Position numbers and translations under genes: made by a program
The notes under the pieces: model-generated
The model's database searches: none
Seen by the model: the letters and a program-made list of their open reading frames with translations, nothing else
What the model was told of the DNA's origin: nothing
Shown here: positions 56,301-64,000 of the stretch, piece after piece
Position numbering within the stretch: position 1 is the first letter of the stretch
Layout: each line of letters opens with the position of its first letter
Assembly (NCBI GenBank): GCA_902825875.1
Contig: CADECP010000029.1
Coordinates: 28,408-92,407, forward strand
Direction: 5' to 3'
DNA: 64,000 bases
From: an uncultured Acidobacteriota bacterium
GTDB taxonomy: Bacteria > Acidobacteriota > Blastocatellia > RBC074

Positions 56301-58656
56301 TCACTGTGATCGTTTGGCAGTTGACCACCAGCGTGTAATTGCGACTGCCGGTGCAGCCGTTGCCATCGGTCGCCGTCACGGCGATTGGGAAACTGCCGGA
56401 TTGAGTTGGCGTTCCAGACAACGTATCGCCGGAAAAACTAATGCCGTTTGGCAGCGTTCCGGTCAGATTGAAATTGACCGTTCCGATGCCTCCCAAATGC
56501 GTGAAGCTTTGGCTATACGCTGAACCAACCGTGCCCGCTGGAATGGTCGCCGGATTCACCGTGATCGTTTGGCAGTTGACCACCAATGTGTAATTGCGAC
56601 TGCCAGTGCAGCCGTTGGCGTCGGTGGCGGTAACGGTAATTGGAAAGTTGCCCGTTTGAGTTGGCGTCCCGGAAAGCGTCGCCCCAGTGAAGCTCATTCC
56701 GTTGGGCAACGTGCCGGTCAGGTTAAATCCGACAGCGCCGATGCCTCCGCTGTGCGTGAAGGTTTGGCTGAAGCTGGTTCCCGCCGTCGCATCGGAAAGC
56801 GTTGCAGGATTGACGGTAATCGTCTGGCAATTGACGACCAGCGTGTAATTCTGACTGCCGGTGCATCCGTTGGAATCAGTTGCCGTGACGGTGATGGGGA
56901 AATTGCCGGTTTGCGTCGGCGTGCCGGACAGCGTATCGCCGGAAAAATTCATTCCAGTCGGCAAAGTTCCCATCAGCGAAAACGTAATCGTTCCGATGCC
57001 GCCGCCCTTTTCCGTAAAAGTCTGGCTGTATGCCGTTCCGGCTGTCGCCGCAGGAATCGTGTTCGGGCTGACCGTCAATGTCGAACAATTGACCACCAGC
57101 GTGTAATTACGATTGCCAGAGCAATTATTTATGTCAGTTGCCGTCACAGTGATGGGAAAACTGCCGGTTTGAGTCGGTGTGCCGGAAAGCGTGTCTCCGC
57201 TGAAGGCCATTCCGGTTGGCAATGTTCCGGTCAGATTGAATGTATAGGGAGCGGCTCCACCTGAAGCCGAAAAGGTTTCGCTGTAACTCATTCCGGCTGT
57301 CCCTGAAGAAATCGTTGCCGGGCTGACCGTCACGGGCAAACAGGCGTTGCAAGTGTTCAGCAGAATTGTGATTGCGCCATCGCCCGCGTCTGAAGTGGCA
57401 ATATCCGGGCGGTTGTCTCCGTTGAAATCTGCAATTGCCAGGTGGCTCGGCAATTGGCCTTTGGCCAAAGTAGTTTGAGGCCCAAATGTACCGTCTCCAT
57501 TGCCCAAAAACACAAACGTATTGGCGGCACTTTCGTTGGCGACAACCAGATCGAGCTTGCTATCCAGATTGACATCCGATGCGGCTACGACCATTGGGTC
57601 TAAGCCGGTGAAATAGGGCGATCCGGGCGCTTGAGAAAAAGCGCCTGCTCCATTTCCCAGCAGAACCACCATGTTGGAGCTGATGCGGCTGACAACAGCG
57701 AGGTCTTGAAAGCTGTCGCCGTTAAAATCTCCCAGCGCCGCAAAGGATGTGATGTCGCCGCAAGGGATTAGCCCACCGGTTTGCGTAAAGGTTCCATCGC
57801 CATTGCCCAGAAAAATCCTCACGCCTCCTTCCGCCAGATAAACAACTGCTAAATCGGCGAAAGCGTCGCCATTGAGACTGCCAATCACAGTATGGAACGG
57901 AGCGTCACCGGTCAGAAATGGAGAACCGGAGGCGTTTGAAAACGTGCCGTCGCCATTTCCAAGCAGAATGGACAGTTCGTCCGAACCGCCATTGCTGACC
58001 ACCAAATCCTGATTGGCATCTCCATTGAAATTGCCAACCGCCACAGCGCGCGGAAATGTGCCAACAGTGATCGGCGAACCGGACGCCTGCACAAAAGTTC
58101 CATCGCCATTGCCCAGCAAAATCGTCAAACTGGCGGCTCCCTGATTGGTGATTGCGACGTCAGATTTGCCGTCGTTATTGAAATCACCGTCTTCGATGGT
58201 GATCGGATCGTCTCCGGTTGGAATTCTAGGGCCCGGAGTTTCAGTAAAATTTCCCGTGCCGTCGCCCAACAACACGCTCAACGTGTCTTCATCGGAATTG
58301 GTGGTGACGATGTCCAAATGGCTGTCTGCGTTAAAATTGCCGACGCAAACGTAATGCGGATCAAGCCCAACGCTTTCCGGCGAGGTCGGCGCCTGCGCGA
58401 AACTCGGCAGTGTGCATCCCATCTGCACTGCAGCAGGGTTCCCAGCCAACGTCGGACGAAACAAGTTGGATTTGTTAATTGCCGAAAGCTGCTCGCGATC
58501 GGCTGGCGATGCCGAGCCTGAAACAGTAGCACCACCCTCAGAATCAGTGAGCGAAATGGCTCTCGCAACAAAATCACGGTTGTAGATCAAAGACCCGATA
58601 ATCAAAAAGCTGAGAATCAGGCTAATGGCAAAACGTTCGCGGAATTGAAACTTCAT
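53347..58656 (-). CDS. Giant secreted FG-GAP / He_PIG protein with C-terminal triple RLLDTR module
   Basis: The 1769-aa protein has an N-terminal signal or anchor ('FAISLILSFLIIGSLIYNRD'). Residues about 85-430 are FG-GAP/VCBS-type repeats ('FNNDGKSDVAITNQGAASLT', 'LLGNGDGTF'), an integrin-like propeller. Residues about 435-1380 hold eleven putative Ig domains (He_PIG) of 85-86 residues with 'LPNGMSFTGATLSGTPTQTG' and 'FPITVTATDSNNCTG' in each. Residues about 1380-1769 hold three repeats starting PVRLLDTRSGQP, PIRLLETRAGQP and TPTRLLETRPSQ. The C-terminal module recurs in the neighbour at 59149. It is probably a surface adhesin-like or structural protein; no catalytic motif. Confidence 0.9.
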   Translation of the reverse strand: MKFQFRERFAISLILSFLIIGSLIYNRDFVARAISLTDSEGGATVSGSASPADREQLSAINKSNLFRPTLAGNPAAVQMGCTLPSFAQAPTSPESVGLDPHYVCVGNFNADSHLDIVTTNSDEDTLSVLLGDGTGNFTETPGPRIPTGDDPITIEDGDFNNDGKSDVAITNQGAASLTILLGNGDGTFVQASGSPITVGTFPRAVAVGNFNGDANQDLVVSNGGSDELSILLGNGDGTFSNASGSPFLTGDAPFHTVIGSLNGDAFADLAVVYLAEGGVRIFLGNGDGTFTQTGGLIPCGDITSFAALGDFNGDSFQDLAVVSRISSNMVVLLGNGAGAFSQAPGSPYFTGLDPMVVAASDVNLDSKLDLVVANESAANTFVFLGNGDGTFGPQTTLAKGQLPSHLAIADFNGDNRPDIATSDAGDGAITILLNTCNACLPVTVSPATISSGTAGMSYSETFSASGGAAPYTFNLTGTLPTGMAFSGDTLSGTPTQTGSFPITVTATDINNCSGNRNYTLVVNCSTLTVSPNTIPAATAGTAYSQTFTEKGGGIGTITFSLMGTLPTGMNFSGDTLSGTPTQTGNFPITVTATDSNGCTGSQNYTLVVNCQTITVNPATLSDATAGTSFSQTFTHSGGIGAVGFNLTGTLPNGMSFTGATLSGTPTQTGNFPITVTATDANGCTGSRNYTLVVNCQTITVNPATIPAGTVGSAYSQSFTHLGGIGTVNFNLTGTLPNGISFSGDTLSGTPTQSGSFPIAVTATDGNGCTGSRNYTLVVNCQTITVNPATIPAGTVNSMYSQTFTHSGGIGTVSFNLTGALPNGIIFSGATLSGSPTQTGSFPITVTATDGNGCTGSRNYTLVVNCQTITVNPATIPTGTAGTSYSQTFTQTGGVGAVNFNLTGSLPTGLSFAGSTLSGTPTQTGSFPIIVTATDANGCTGSRNYTLTINCQTYSVLPVTISAGTANVAYNQSFSHNGGIGSVTFSQSGKLPTGISFSGGALSGIPTQTGSFPILVTATDSNGCTAIRNYNLVINCQAITVNPTTIPAGTANVAYSQTFTHNGGIGSVTFTLQGALPNGMNFVGGTLSGTPTQSGSFPITVTATDSNNCTGFRDYVLLINCSTISVNPSTIPSGTVNAFYSQSFTNVGGVGSITFSLAGKLPAGMSFSGATLSGTPTQAGVFPIAVTATDSNNCTGGRNYTLVINCQTITVNPTTIPAATAGINYSQNFTQVGGVGTVNFSLSGSLPNGMSFTGSTLSGVPTQSGNFPITVTATDSNNCTGSRLYNLVVNLTCGTIGINPSSLPNGFVGTTYNQPLSGTGGFGSYIFALDSGTLPPGVNLSGSALNGNPTTVGTFNFVLRATDGLGCTGTQSYSVTISSGGLQFFPLPAPVRLLDTRSGQPACFTPGVPINGGNSLTQLARGTCGIPAAARAVTGNVTVVVPGSGGFLTIYPSDASQPLVANTNYAAGDILNNVFTVGLGNADGSLKIFAQTTTHVVMDITGYYAPPATGGLYFHPLPTPIRLLETRAGQPGCFTPNAPLPGNVDSVQQGTTTCSGVTIPAAAKALVGNATTVSPAAAGFLTMYPADAARPLIASGNYKQNEILNSPFTVGLSPTGQFKIYTTATTELVIDVLGYYSPDAVDANGTGLLFNPLTPTRLLETRPSQPGCTTPGVPLTGGTEASQQARNFCTVAATAQAIVGNVTVVQPASGGFLTFWPSNATRPLVATSNYTAGSIFNRYFTVGLGTDGAFKMFASNTTHVVIDVSGYFAP
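54820..57320. repeat. Tandem 255-bp coding repeat (He_PIG array)
   Basis: About ten to eleven coding repeats; the interval between equivalent positions in central copies is 255 bp (for example the GTGATCGTTTGG words at 56051, 56306 and 56561). DNA similarity between central copies is high, which makes the array prone to unequal crossing-over and copy-number change. Confidence 0.85.
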
Positions 58657-59148
58657 TGGGCTTTATGGGTTAGCAAGCGGGTGGGGCTGTTTATCCGCTC
58701 TTTGTTTTTTAGCGACAACTGGTGTGGCCAATTGTGTGGCTTCCGATTTTCAACGGCAAAAGTTATTGCCGCTGAGCATCGTCAACAATTCATATCCTGG
58801 TTGTGGGGATTTACAGGGACTCGCGGGGATTGATTTGGCAGTTGTTCGTAGCAGATTTTGGCTGCCCAAGGCGGTTAAATCGAGGCTTTATTGGGGCCAG
58901 CCTCAATTCTGAAAGGCCATTGAGCCATAAGCCAATCACAGAGTCCTAAACCAACCTTATGCCGGTCAAAGCTGGTTTTCGGCAGGGCTTATAGCACAAT
59001 AAGGTAGGATATGTCTTACATTTTTCGACCAGCATCCAACCTCAACCCATTAAATCGAGGGCAAAACTTACGCAAAAAAAGCAAAAGGCGCTGTTACGCG
59101 CCTTTCGCCTTTTTTGCACCTTGAGTTCGTAGCCCTCAACAAACGATC
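58657..59148. other. Intergenic region between the two giant protein genes
   Basis: This 492-bp stretch lies between the stop of the 1420-aa gene and the start of the 1769-aa gene, both minus strand. It holds the terminator at 59083 and must carry the promoter of the 1769-aa gene. Short plus-strand frames at 58645-58912 have no support. I recognise no riboswitch. Confidence 0.5.
59072..59117. terminator. Terminator of the 1420-aa giant protein gene
   Basis: An 8-bp core stem (AAAGGCGC with GCGCCTTT, 59083-59105) is flanked by A-rich sequence on the left and T-rich on the right, so it can work on either strand. It follows the stop at 59149. Confidence 0.78.
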
Positions 59149-62100
59149 TTACGGCGCAAAGTATCCAGACACATCTATCACCAGGTGAGTCGTCGTGTGA
59201 GCGTACATCTTGAATGCGCCGTCCGCTCCCAGTCCTACGGTGAAGTGTCGGTTCAGAATATCGCCAGCCACATAATTCGACGTAGCCACCAACGGGCGAG
59301 TCGCATCGCTCGGCCAGAACGTCAGGAAGCCTCCGCTTGCTGGTTGAACGACTGTCGCGTTGCCGACGATGGCTTGCGCCGTTGCGGGAATGGTGCAGAC
59401 TCCGCGCGCAGCCTGCGAAGTTTCCGCTCCGCCCGTCAATGGAACTCCAGGCGTGAAGCAACCCGGCTGGTTTACGCGCGTGTCCAGCAACCGTGTCGGC
59501 GTGATCGGGTTGAACAACAATCCGGTTCCGTTCACATCAGTGGCGTCGGGACTGAAATAACCCAGTACGTCCACCACCAGATCGGTCGTCGTGTGCGCGT
59601 AGATTTTGAATTGCCCGGTTGCCGACAAGCCTACTGTAAATGGTGAGTTGAGGATTTCGCCTAAGTCGTAATTGCCAGTGGCGATTAACGGACGAGTCAC
59701 ATCTGCCGGGAAGAAAGTCAGGAAACCTCCGGCGACCGGATTAACCGTCGTCGCGTTGCCAACCAGAGCTTTTGCCGACGCTGGAATTGTCACGCCGCTG
59801 CAAACTCCTGTGCCTTGTTGAGTAAGCTCGGTTCCGCCGGTGATCGGAACGCCCGGAGTAAAACAGCCCGGTTGGTTAACACGAGTTTCCAACAAGCGAA
59901 CCGGCGAAGGCAGCGGATGGAAATACAAACCACCCGTCGCTGGCGGCGCGTAATAACCGGTGATGTCCATCACCACGTGCGTCGTCGTTTGCGCGAAAAT
60001 CTTCAACGAACCATCGGCCACGCCTAAACCTACGGTGAAAACGTTGTTGAGAATTTCGCCAGCCACGTAGTTAGTGTTGGCCGCCAAAGGCTGTGTCGCG
60101 TCGCTGGGGTAAATCGTCAGGAATCCTCCTGCCGGCGGAGTGACGACTGTGACATTTCCCGTCACGGCTTGAGCGTTGGCCGGAATGCCGCAAGTGTTTC
60201 GCGCCAACTGAGTAAGCGTAGCACCTCCGTTAATCGGCACTCCAGGCGTAAAGCAGGCCGGTTGACCGGAGCGCGTATCCAACAACCTCATCGGAGTCGC
60301 CAACGGATAAAACTGCAATCCGTTGCTGGGAACAGGAGCAATCGTCACCGAATAAACTCGCGTGCCCATACAGTTATTGGCATCGGTCGCTTTGATCGTG
60401 AACCCAAACGTGCCAGACGTATTCGGTGTGCCGGAAACAACGCCGCCAACCAGATTCAGTCCGGGCGGCAAACTGCCCGCACTGACGGAAAACACATACG
60501 GCCCGGTTCCGCCGCTCGCGCTCAGGTTTTGCGCGGGATACGAAACTCCGACCGTGCCATTGGGCATGCTGGTCGGGTCCACAATGATTGTCGGACAAGG
60601 CTGATTTATCGTCAGCGTGTAGGCTTGTTCGCCAAAACAGGATGCGGTGTTGTCGGTGGCTCGGACGGTGAAGTTGAACGAACCGAACACAGTCGGCGTG
60701 CCATCCAGCAATCCCGATGGCGACAAATTCATTCCTGTCGGCAACGCTCCGACCTGCACGTTGAAGGTGTACGGCGAAGTGCCGCCGCTGGCCATCAATT
60801 GAGTCGCCGGATAAGGCGTTCCGGCAGTTCCCGGCGTCAACGTGTTCGGCGAAATGGTGATCGGCGCGCATCCAAGCTGAATTTCCCACAAACCACGACC
60901 GTGCGTGGCAATGCGTAAAATGCGGTTGGCGTTCTGAATTTTCATGTCGAAGACCGCCACACGCGGCAAACCCAAACCGAACGGCAGCCAGTTCGCGCCG
61001 CTGTCGGTCGAACGATAGACGGCAATGTCCGTTCCGGCGTAAATGTGCGTCGGATTGGCCGGATCAATGGCCATCGCGTTGACCGGCACATCGGGAATTC
61101 CGCTGCCCGCCGCAGTCCATGTCGGAGTCGCGTTGCTCAGATTGGTGGTTTTCCAAATGTGCTGATTGGCGGCGACTCCGAAACCGGTGTAACCGACATA
61201 AGCAATTTCAGGATTGATTGGGTCAATGACGATGCGACCGACAAAGCGCGCTGGCATTCCCGCGCCGGTGACGTTGGTCAACGTGCTGGACCCTGTGGTC
61301 GTCCGCCAGATCGTTCCGTTTCGCAAGCCAACGATGCGGACGCTGTCATTCGATGGAGCGATGCCAATGGCCGTGATCGGCTGGCCGGAAACAATCGGCT
61401 CCTGACTGACTTTGGTCATGGTCGTTCCGCTGTTGGCGGAGCGGTAGAGCACGTCAGAACCGAAGTACAGGGTGTTCGGATTGCCCGGCCCTCGCGTCAT
61501 AGGCGCATAAAACAAAATCGCCGTTGCCGTGCAGGTCATTCCATTCGCAGTTCCGCCAAAACCACAGCCGAAAAACGACCAACCATTATCCACGGCGTTG
61601 GCGACGTTCGTCACGCGCGCGTAACCCATGGCATTCGTTTGGTTGAAGTACGTGTGGTACATCGTGACGTTGGTCGTGTTGGCAGCATTTTGGTCAATCA
61701 CCGCATAACCGCCATCGCCAAAATCCGCACGCGTCCAGGTGTCGTTTGGTTGCAGGAAGTTAGTTCCGTTGTCCTGAGTGCCGCCGATGGAAAAGCGAGG
61801 ATCGCTGGGGTGCAGGTCTACGCTCATAAATTGCGTTGCCATAAAACCAGCGATATTCATGCTCGTCCACGAAGCTCCGTTGTTCGTGGATTTGTAAATG
61901 CCGCCATCGGTTCCGATCCAGGCTTGATTCGGGTCGGAAGGAGCAAAAGTTGCCGCGTGATTGTCGGCGTGAACTCCGCTGGCGACGTTGGTGAAATTGG
62001 TGCCGCCATTGGTCGAACGTGCAATCAACCGCGAACTGCCTCCGGTGACGTTGCCGCCCAACAAAACCGTGTTGGCGTTGTTGGGATCAACTGCCAGCGA

Positions 62101-63411
62101 GATGTTGTAAAAACATTGGCCACCGCAGAATCCAGTAGCCGCAGCAATCGCCGCCGACCAGGTTGCGCCGCCATCGGTTGATCTTCGCAAGTTGCCATTT
62201 GAAGTCCCGTCAGCTTCATAAACTGTGACGGTTCCGCCGGATGAATGCAGTGCCAATTCCGAACGAACGCTGTTCAACGTCAACGTTCGAGCAAACGTTG
62301 GAGTCGCAGCCAGAGCGTCAGTCGAAAGATAAATTCCGCCGCCGCTGCCTGAAGCCGCATTGACCGTCGTCAAAACCCGATTGGGATTGTTCGGGTCCAT
62401 GGCCACATCCACGTGGCTGGCGTTTCCGGTCGTTGTCATTTGAGTAAACGTGCAGGCTCCGGTGGCGTTGGTCGAACGGAACAGGCCGCGATTTGGCAGC
62501 ACGTTGAATGCTTCGCAACCCAATCCGCCGATGCCCGAAGTCGTGCTGGCAAAAATAATGTCCGGGTTTGTCGGATGAACAACGACTCTGCCGACTCCGC
62601 GACCGGTGAAAACATCTGCCGCGCCAGCCATATTAAATGGCCCATTCAACACCGGCGAAGTGTCTGCGTTGTTGATGCGATAAATGCCTACGCCAAAGAA
62701 ACTGTCGCAAGATGAATTCGGTTCGCCTGTGCCGACGTAAACAATTGTCGGGTTGGAAGGCGCGATGGCAATCGAACCAATCGCCAGCGACAAGGCTGAA
62801 TCGAAAATCGCAGTCCAACTGGCTCCGCCGTTCAAGGTTCGATAAACGCCGCCCTGAGCTGTGCCGACATAAACGATGTTCGGATTGGTCGGATGGACTG
62901 CGATGGCTGTCGTTCGTCCGCTGACGGCAGTTGTCACTCCTTCGGTTTGGCCGTTTGGAATTGGTGACGGACCGATTTCCGTCCAGGTGGTCTGGTTAAT
63001 CAGCGGCAAATTTCCAGATTGCAATTCCAACTGACGAATCGCCTGAATGCGACGATCCGGCTGGTCATAAGGCAGTCCGCGCAACAAATTGACGTTTTCC
63101 TGACGCCGATCCAGGTATTCGCGTTTTTCGATCAACCCGCGCGCAAACGGCGGCATATCCGGGTCAACTTCTTCGTTATCTGCCGAACCCGATCGGCTTT
63201 GCGCCTGATTTCTTCCGGGTTGTTGCTGACCGGTTTGCGGCTGCCCGGCTTGTTGGCCGGCTTGCTGTTGACCGGGTTGCTGTTGAAAAGCTCCGGCCTG
63301 TTTCACCAAAACCAATCCAACTGACATCGTGACCAACAAACAGATGACGGACAGCATTAACCGCCACGCATGCTCTTTCCAAATCGCGTTTAAGATTGCT
63401 CGCGGACTCAT
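59149..63411 (-). CDS. Giant secreted BNR-propeller / He_PIG protein with C-terminal triple RLLDTR module
   Basis: The 1420-aa protein has an N-terminal TM or signal segment ('LMLSVICLLVTMSVGLVLVK') and a Gln/Gly-rich stretch (about 45-75). Residues about 130-850 have sortilin/BNR-type propeller blades ('VYVGTAQGGVYRTLNGGASW', 'IARSTNGGTNFTNVASGVHA', 'IYKSTNNGASWTSMN'). Two He_PIG domains follow (about 850-1028), then three RLLDTR/RLLETR repeats (about 1030-1420) as in the neighbour. I chose ATG at 63411 because AAGGAG lies 7 nt ahead; the frame is open to 63480. No catalytic residue set of sialidases is evident. Probably a surface or matrix protein. Confidence 0.9.
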   Translation of the reverse strand: MSPRAILNAIWKEHAWRLMLSVICLLVTMSVGLVLVKQAGAFQQQPGQQQAGQQAGQPQTGQQQPGRNQAQSRSGSADNEEVDPDMPPFARGLIEKREYLDRRQENVNLLRGLPYDQPDRRIQAIRQLELQSGNLPLINQTTWTEIGPSPIPNGQTEGVTTAVSGRTTAIAVHPTNPNIVYVGTAQGGVYRTLNGGASWTAIFDSALSLAIGSIAIAPSNPTIVYVGTGEPNSSCDSFFGVGIYRINNADTSPVLNGPFNMAGAADVFTGRGVGRVVVHPTNPDIIFASTTSGIGGLGCEAFNVLPNRGLFRSTNATGACTFTQMTTTGNASHVDVAMDPNNPNRVLTTVNAASGSGGGIYLSTDALAATPTFARTLTLNSVRSELALHSSGGTVTVYEADGTSNGNLRRSTDGGATWSAAIAAATGFCGGQCFYNISLAVDPNNANTVLLGGNVTGGSSRLIARSTNGGTNFTNVASGVHADNHAATFAPSDPNQAWIGTDGGIYKSTNNGASWTSMNIAGFMATQFMSVDLHPSDPRFSIGGTQDNGTNFLQPNDTWTRADFGDGGYAVIDQNAANTTNVTMYHTYFNQTNAMGYARVTNVANAVDNGWSFFGCGFGGTANGMTCTATAILFYAPMTRGPGNPNTLYFGSDVLYRSANSGTTMTKVSQEPIVSGQPITAIGIAPSNDSVRIVGLRNGTIWRTTTGSSTLTNVTGAGMPARFVGRIVIDPINPEIAYVGYTGFGVAANQHIWKTTNLSNATPTWTAAGSGIPDVPVNAMAIDPANPTHIYAGTDIAVYRSTDSGANWLPFGLGLPRVAVFDMKIQNANRILRIATHGRGLWEIQLGCAPITISPNTLTPGTAGTPYPATQLMASGGTSPYTFNVQVGALPTGMNLSPSGLLDGTPTVFGSFNFTVRATDNTASCFGEQAYTLTINQPCPTIIVDPTSMPNGTVGVSYPAQNLSASGGTGPYVFSVSAGSLPPGLNLVGGVVSGTPNTSGTFGFTIKATDANNCMGTRVYSVTIAPVPSNGLQFYPLATPMRLLDTRSGQPACFTPGVPINGGATLTQLARNTCGIPANAQAVTGNVTVVTPPAGGFLTIYPSDATQPLAANTNYVAGEILNNVFTVGLGVADGSLKIFAQTTTHVVMDITGYYAPPATGGLYFHPLPSPVRLLETRVNQPGCFTPGVPITGGTELTQQGTGVCSGVTIPASAKALVGNATTVNPVAGGFLTFFPADVTRPLIATGNYDLGEILNSPFTVGLSATGQFKIYAHTTTDLVVDVLGYFSPDATDVNGTGLLFNPITPTRLLDTRVNQPGCFTPGVPLTGGAETSQAARGVCTIPATAQAIVGNATVVQPASGGFLTFWPSDATRPLVATSNYVAGDILNRHFTVGLGADGAFKMYAHTTTHLVIDVSGYFAP

Positions 63412-64000
63412 ACGGGACTCCTTTTTTTCTAAGAGAGAAACTTGGATTAACGGCAAAGGACGAGGATGTTTTGTCAGCATAACTCTCTGACGAATTCCTT
63501 ACACCATTCAGCGAATTTACAAGATGTTTCGTACAGCTTTGGGGAGGGCGCTTCAACAAGGCCAGTGAACAGAAGAACCCTTTTTTTGACGCGGCGAAAT
63601 GTACGTTAGCGATTTCGACCTGTCAACTTTCGGCTCTTTCGTATCACAAGCTTGACTCGATGCGTTGCTGCCACGATAGTTTGCGCTTTGTAAATCCCTT
63701 GTAACTGCTCAGCCGGTACGGAACGGGAAGCGGTAGCGCCCCGGTTTTTCGTGAGGAGTGAGCTTTGCAAGCATCCCGTCGCTACCGCTCTGGGTTCCGT
63801 ACCGAGTTTTTGACTCTAGGCTGAGCAGTTATAAACGGGAAGCGGTAGCGCCCCGGTTTTTCGTGAGGAGTGAGCTTTGCAAGCATCCCGTCGCTACCGC
63901 TCTGGGTTCCGTACCGAGTTTTTGACTCTAGGCTGAGCAGTTATAAACGGGAAGCGGTAGCGCCCCGGTTTTTCGTGAGGAGTGAGCTTTGCAAGCATCC
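63412..64000. other. Upstream region with no gene, ending in a tandem repeat
   Basis: From 63412 to about 63700 I see only the ribosome-binding site of the 1420-aa gene and presumably its promoter. From 63703 on the sequence is a repeat array. No coding region is supported. Confidence 0.6.
63703..64000. repeat. 112-bp tandem repeat with internal palindrome, running off the window
   Basis: The unit beginning CGGGAAGCGGTAGCGCCCCG starts at 63724, 63836 and 63948, an exact 112-bp period (about 2.5 copies visible). Each unit has inverted words AGCGGTAGCG and CGCTACCGCT; the first copy is also enclosed by AACTGCTCAGCC (63703-63714) and GGCTGAGCAGTT (63819-63830) and by GGTACGGAAC and GTTCCGTACC, so one full element spans 63703-63830. 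No spacers vary between copies, so it is not a CRISPR. Confidence 0.93.

Noticed and set aside
61045..62181. 378-aa plus-strand frame inside the 1420-aa gene
   Set aside because: Arg/Gly-rich shadow of the propeller coding sequence.
63703..64000. Possible CRISPR array
   Set aside because: The 112-bp units are exact tandem copies with no variable spacers, and no cas gene is present.

Overview
The window reads as a chromosomal segment of a soil-type acidobacterium, probably class Blastocatellia. This placement is inferred from gene content, not from a marker phylogeny: a TIGR02999-type ECF sigma factor, secreted acidobacteria-type proteins, S9 peptidases, sortilin/BNR-like propellers, He_PIG/FG-GAP giant proteins, and many REP-like or palindromic intergenic repeats. 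No transposase, integrase, phage gene, rRNA or CRISPR array was seen. The only RNA gene found is a tRNA-Arg(CCT).

Layout. 1-13 kb: a truncated Uma2-family gene, an ECF sigma factor divergent from a Cys-rich secreted protein, a BNR-propeller protein, a secreted acidobacterial protein, an MFS exporter, a zinc-ribbon/PDZ membrane protein and an arylsulfatase. 13-19 kb: a translationally coupled DUF2071/DCC pair, a PPOX-fold protein, an alpha/beta hydrolase, an S9 peptidase and a secreted esterase. 19.5-23 kb: dut and a phoR-phoB-phoU cluster without pst genes. 23-26 kb: a sodium:solute symporter, a small secreted protein and a TetR regulator; matching palindromic operators lie in front of both of the last two genes. 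26-31.9 kb: carA, a Yip1/TPR membrane protein, lepB, a YggX-like protein and bipA. 32-40.6 kb: a long minus-strand run of ileS, a coiled-coil protein, lspA, lgt, a BrnT/BrnA-type toxin-antitoxin pair, a glycosyltransferase-methyltransferase fusion and a Wzt-like ABC ATPase. 40.7-53 kb: TonB/TPR protein, YtxH protein, dusB, HD hydrolase, DedA, pta, tRNA-Arg, apt, acyP, a hydrolase, a prepilin peptidase, a GT4 glycosyltransferase and a Tat-exported TIM-barrel protein. 53-63.5 kb: two giant secreted proteins that share a C-terminal module of three 'RLLDTR' repeats. 63.7-64 kb: a 112-bp tandem repeat running off the window.

The genes are mostly housekeeping plus envelope and secretion functions: lipoprotein processing (lspA, lgt), signal peptidase I, prepilin peptidase, glycan synthesis and export (GT-MT, Wzt), phosphate signalling, and several secreted hydrolases or propellers.

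The most distinctive non-gene signal is a high density of hairpin-forming repeats of several kinds. (1) Inverted arrays of short units, one unit sequence per locus, placed against gene 3' ends and sometimes supplying the stop codon (pho genes, a glycosyltransferase, S9 peptidase and others). (2) GC-rich REP-like palindromes. One of these is inserted in frame inside a coding region and encodes an interdomain linker. (3) A roughly 200-nt nested palindrome between dedA and pta.

Start sites were re-chosen where the longest open frame began in repeat sequence or upstream of a better ribosome-binding site. All family assignments are by eye.
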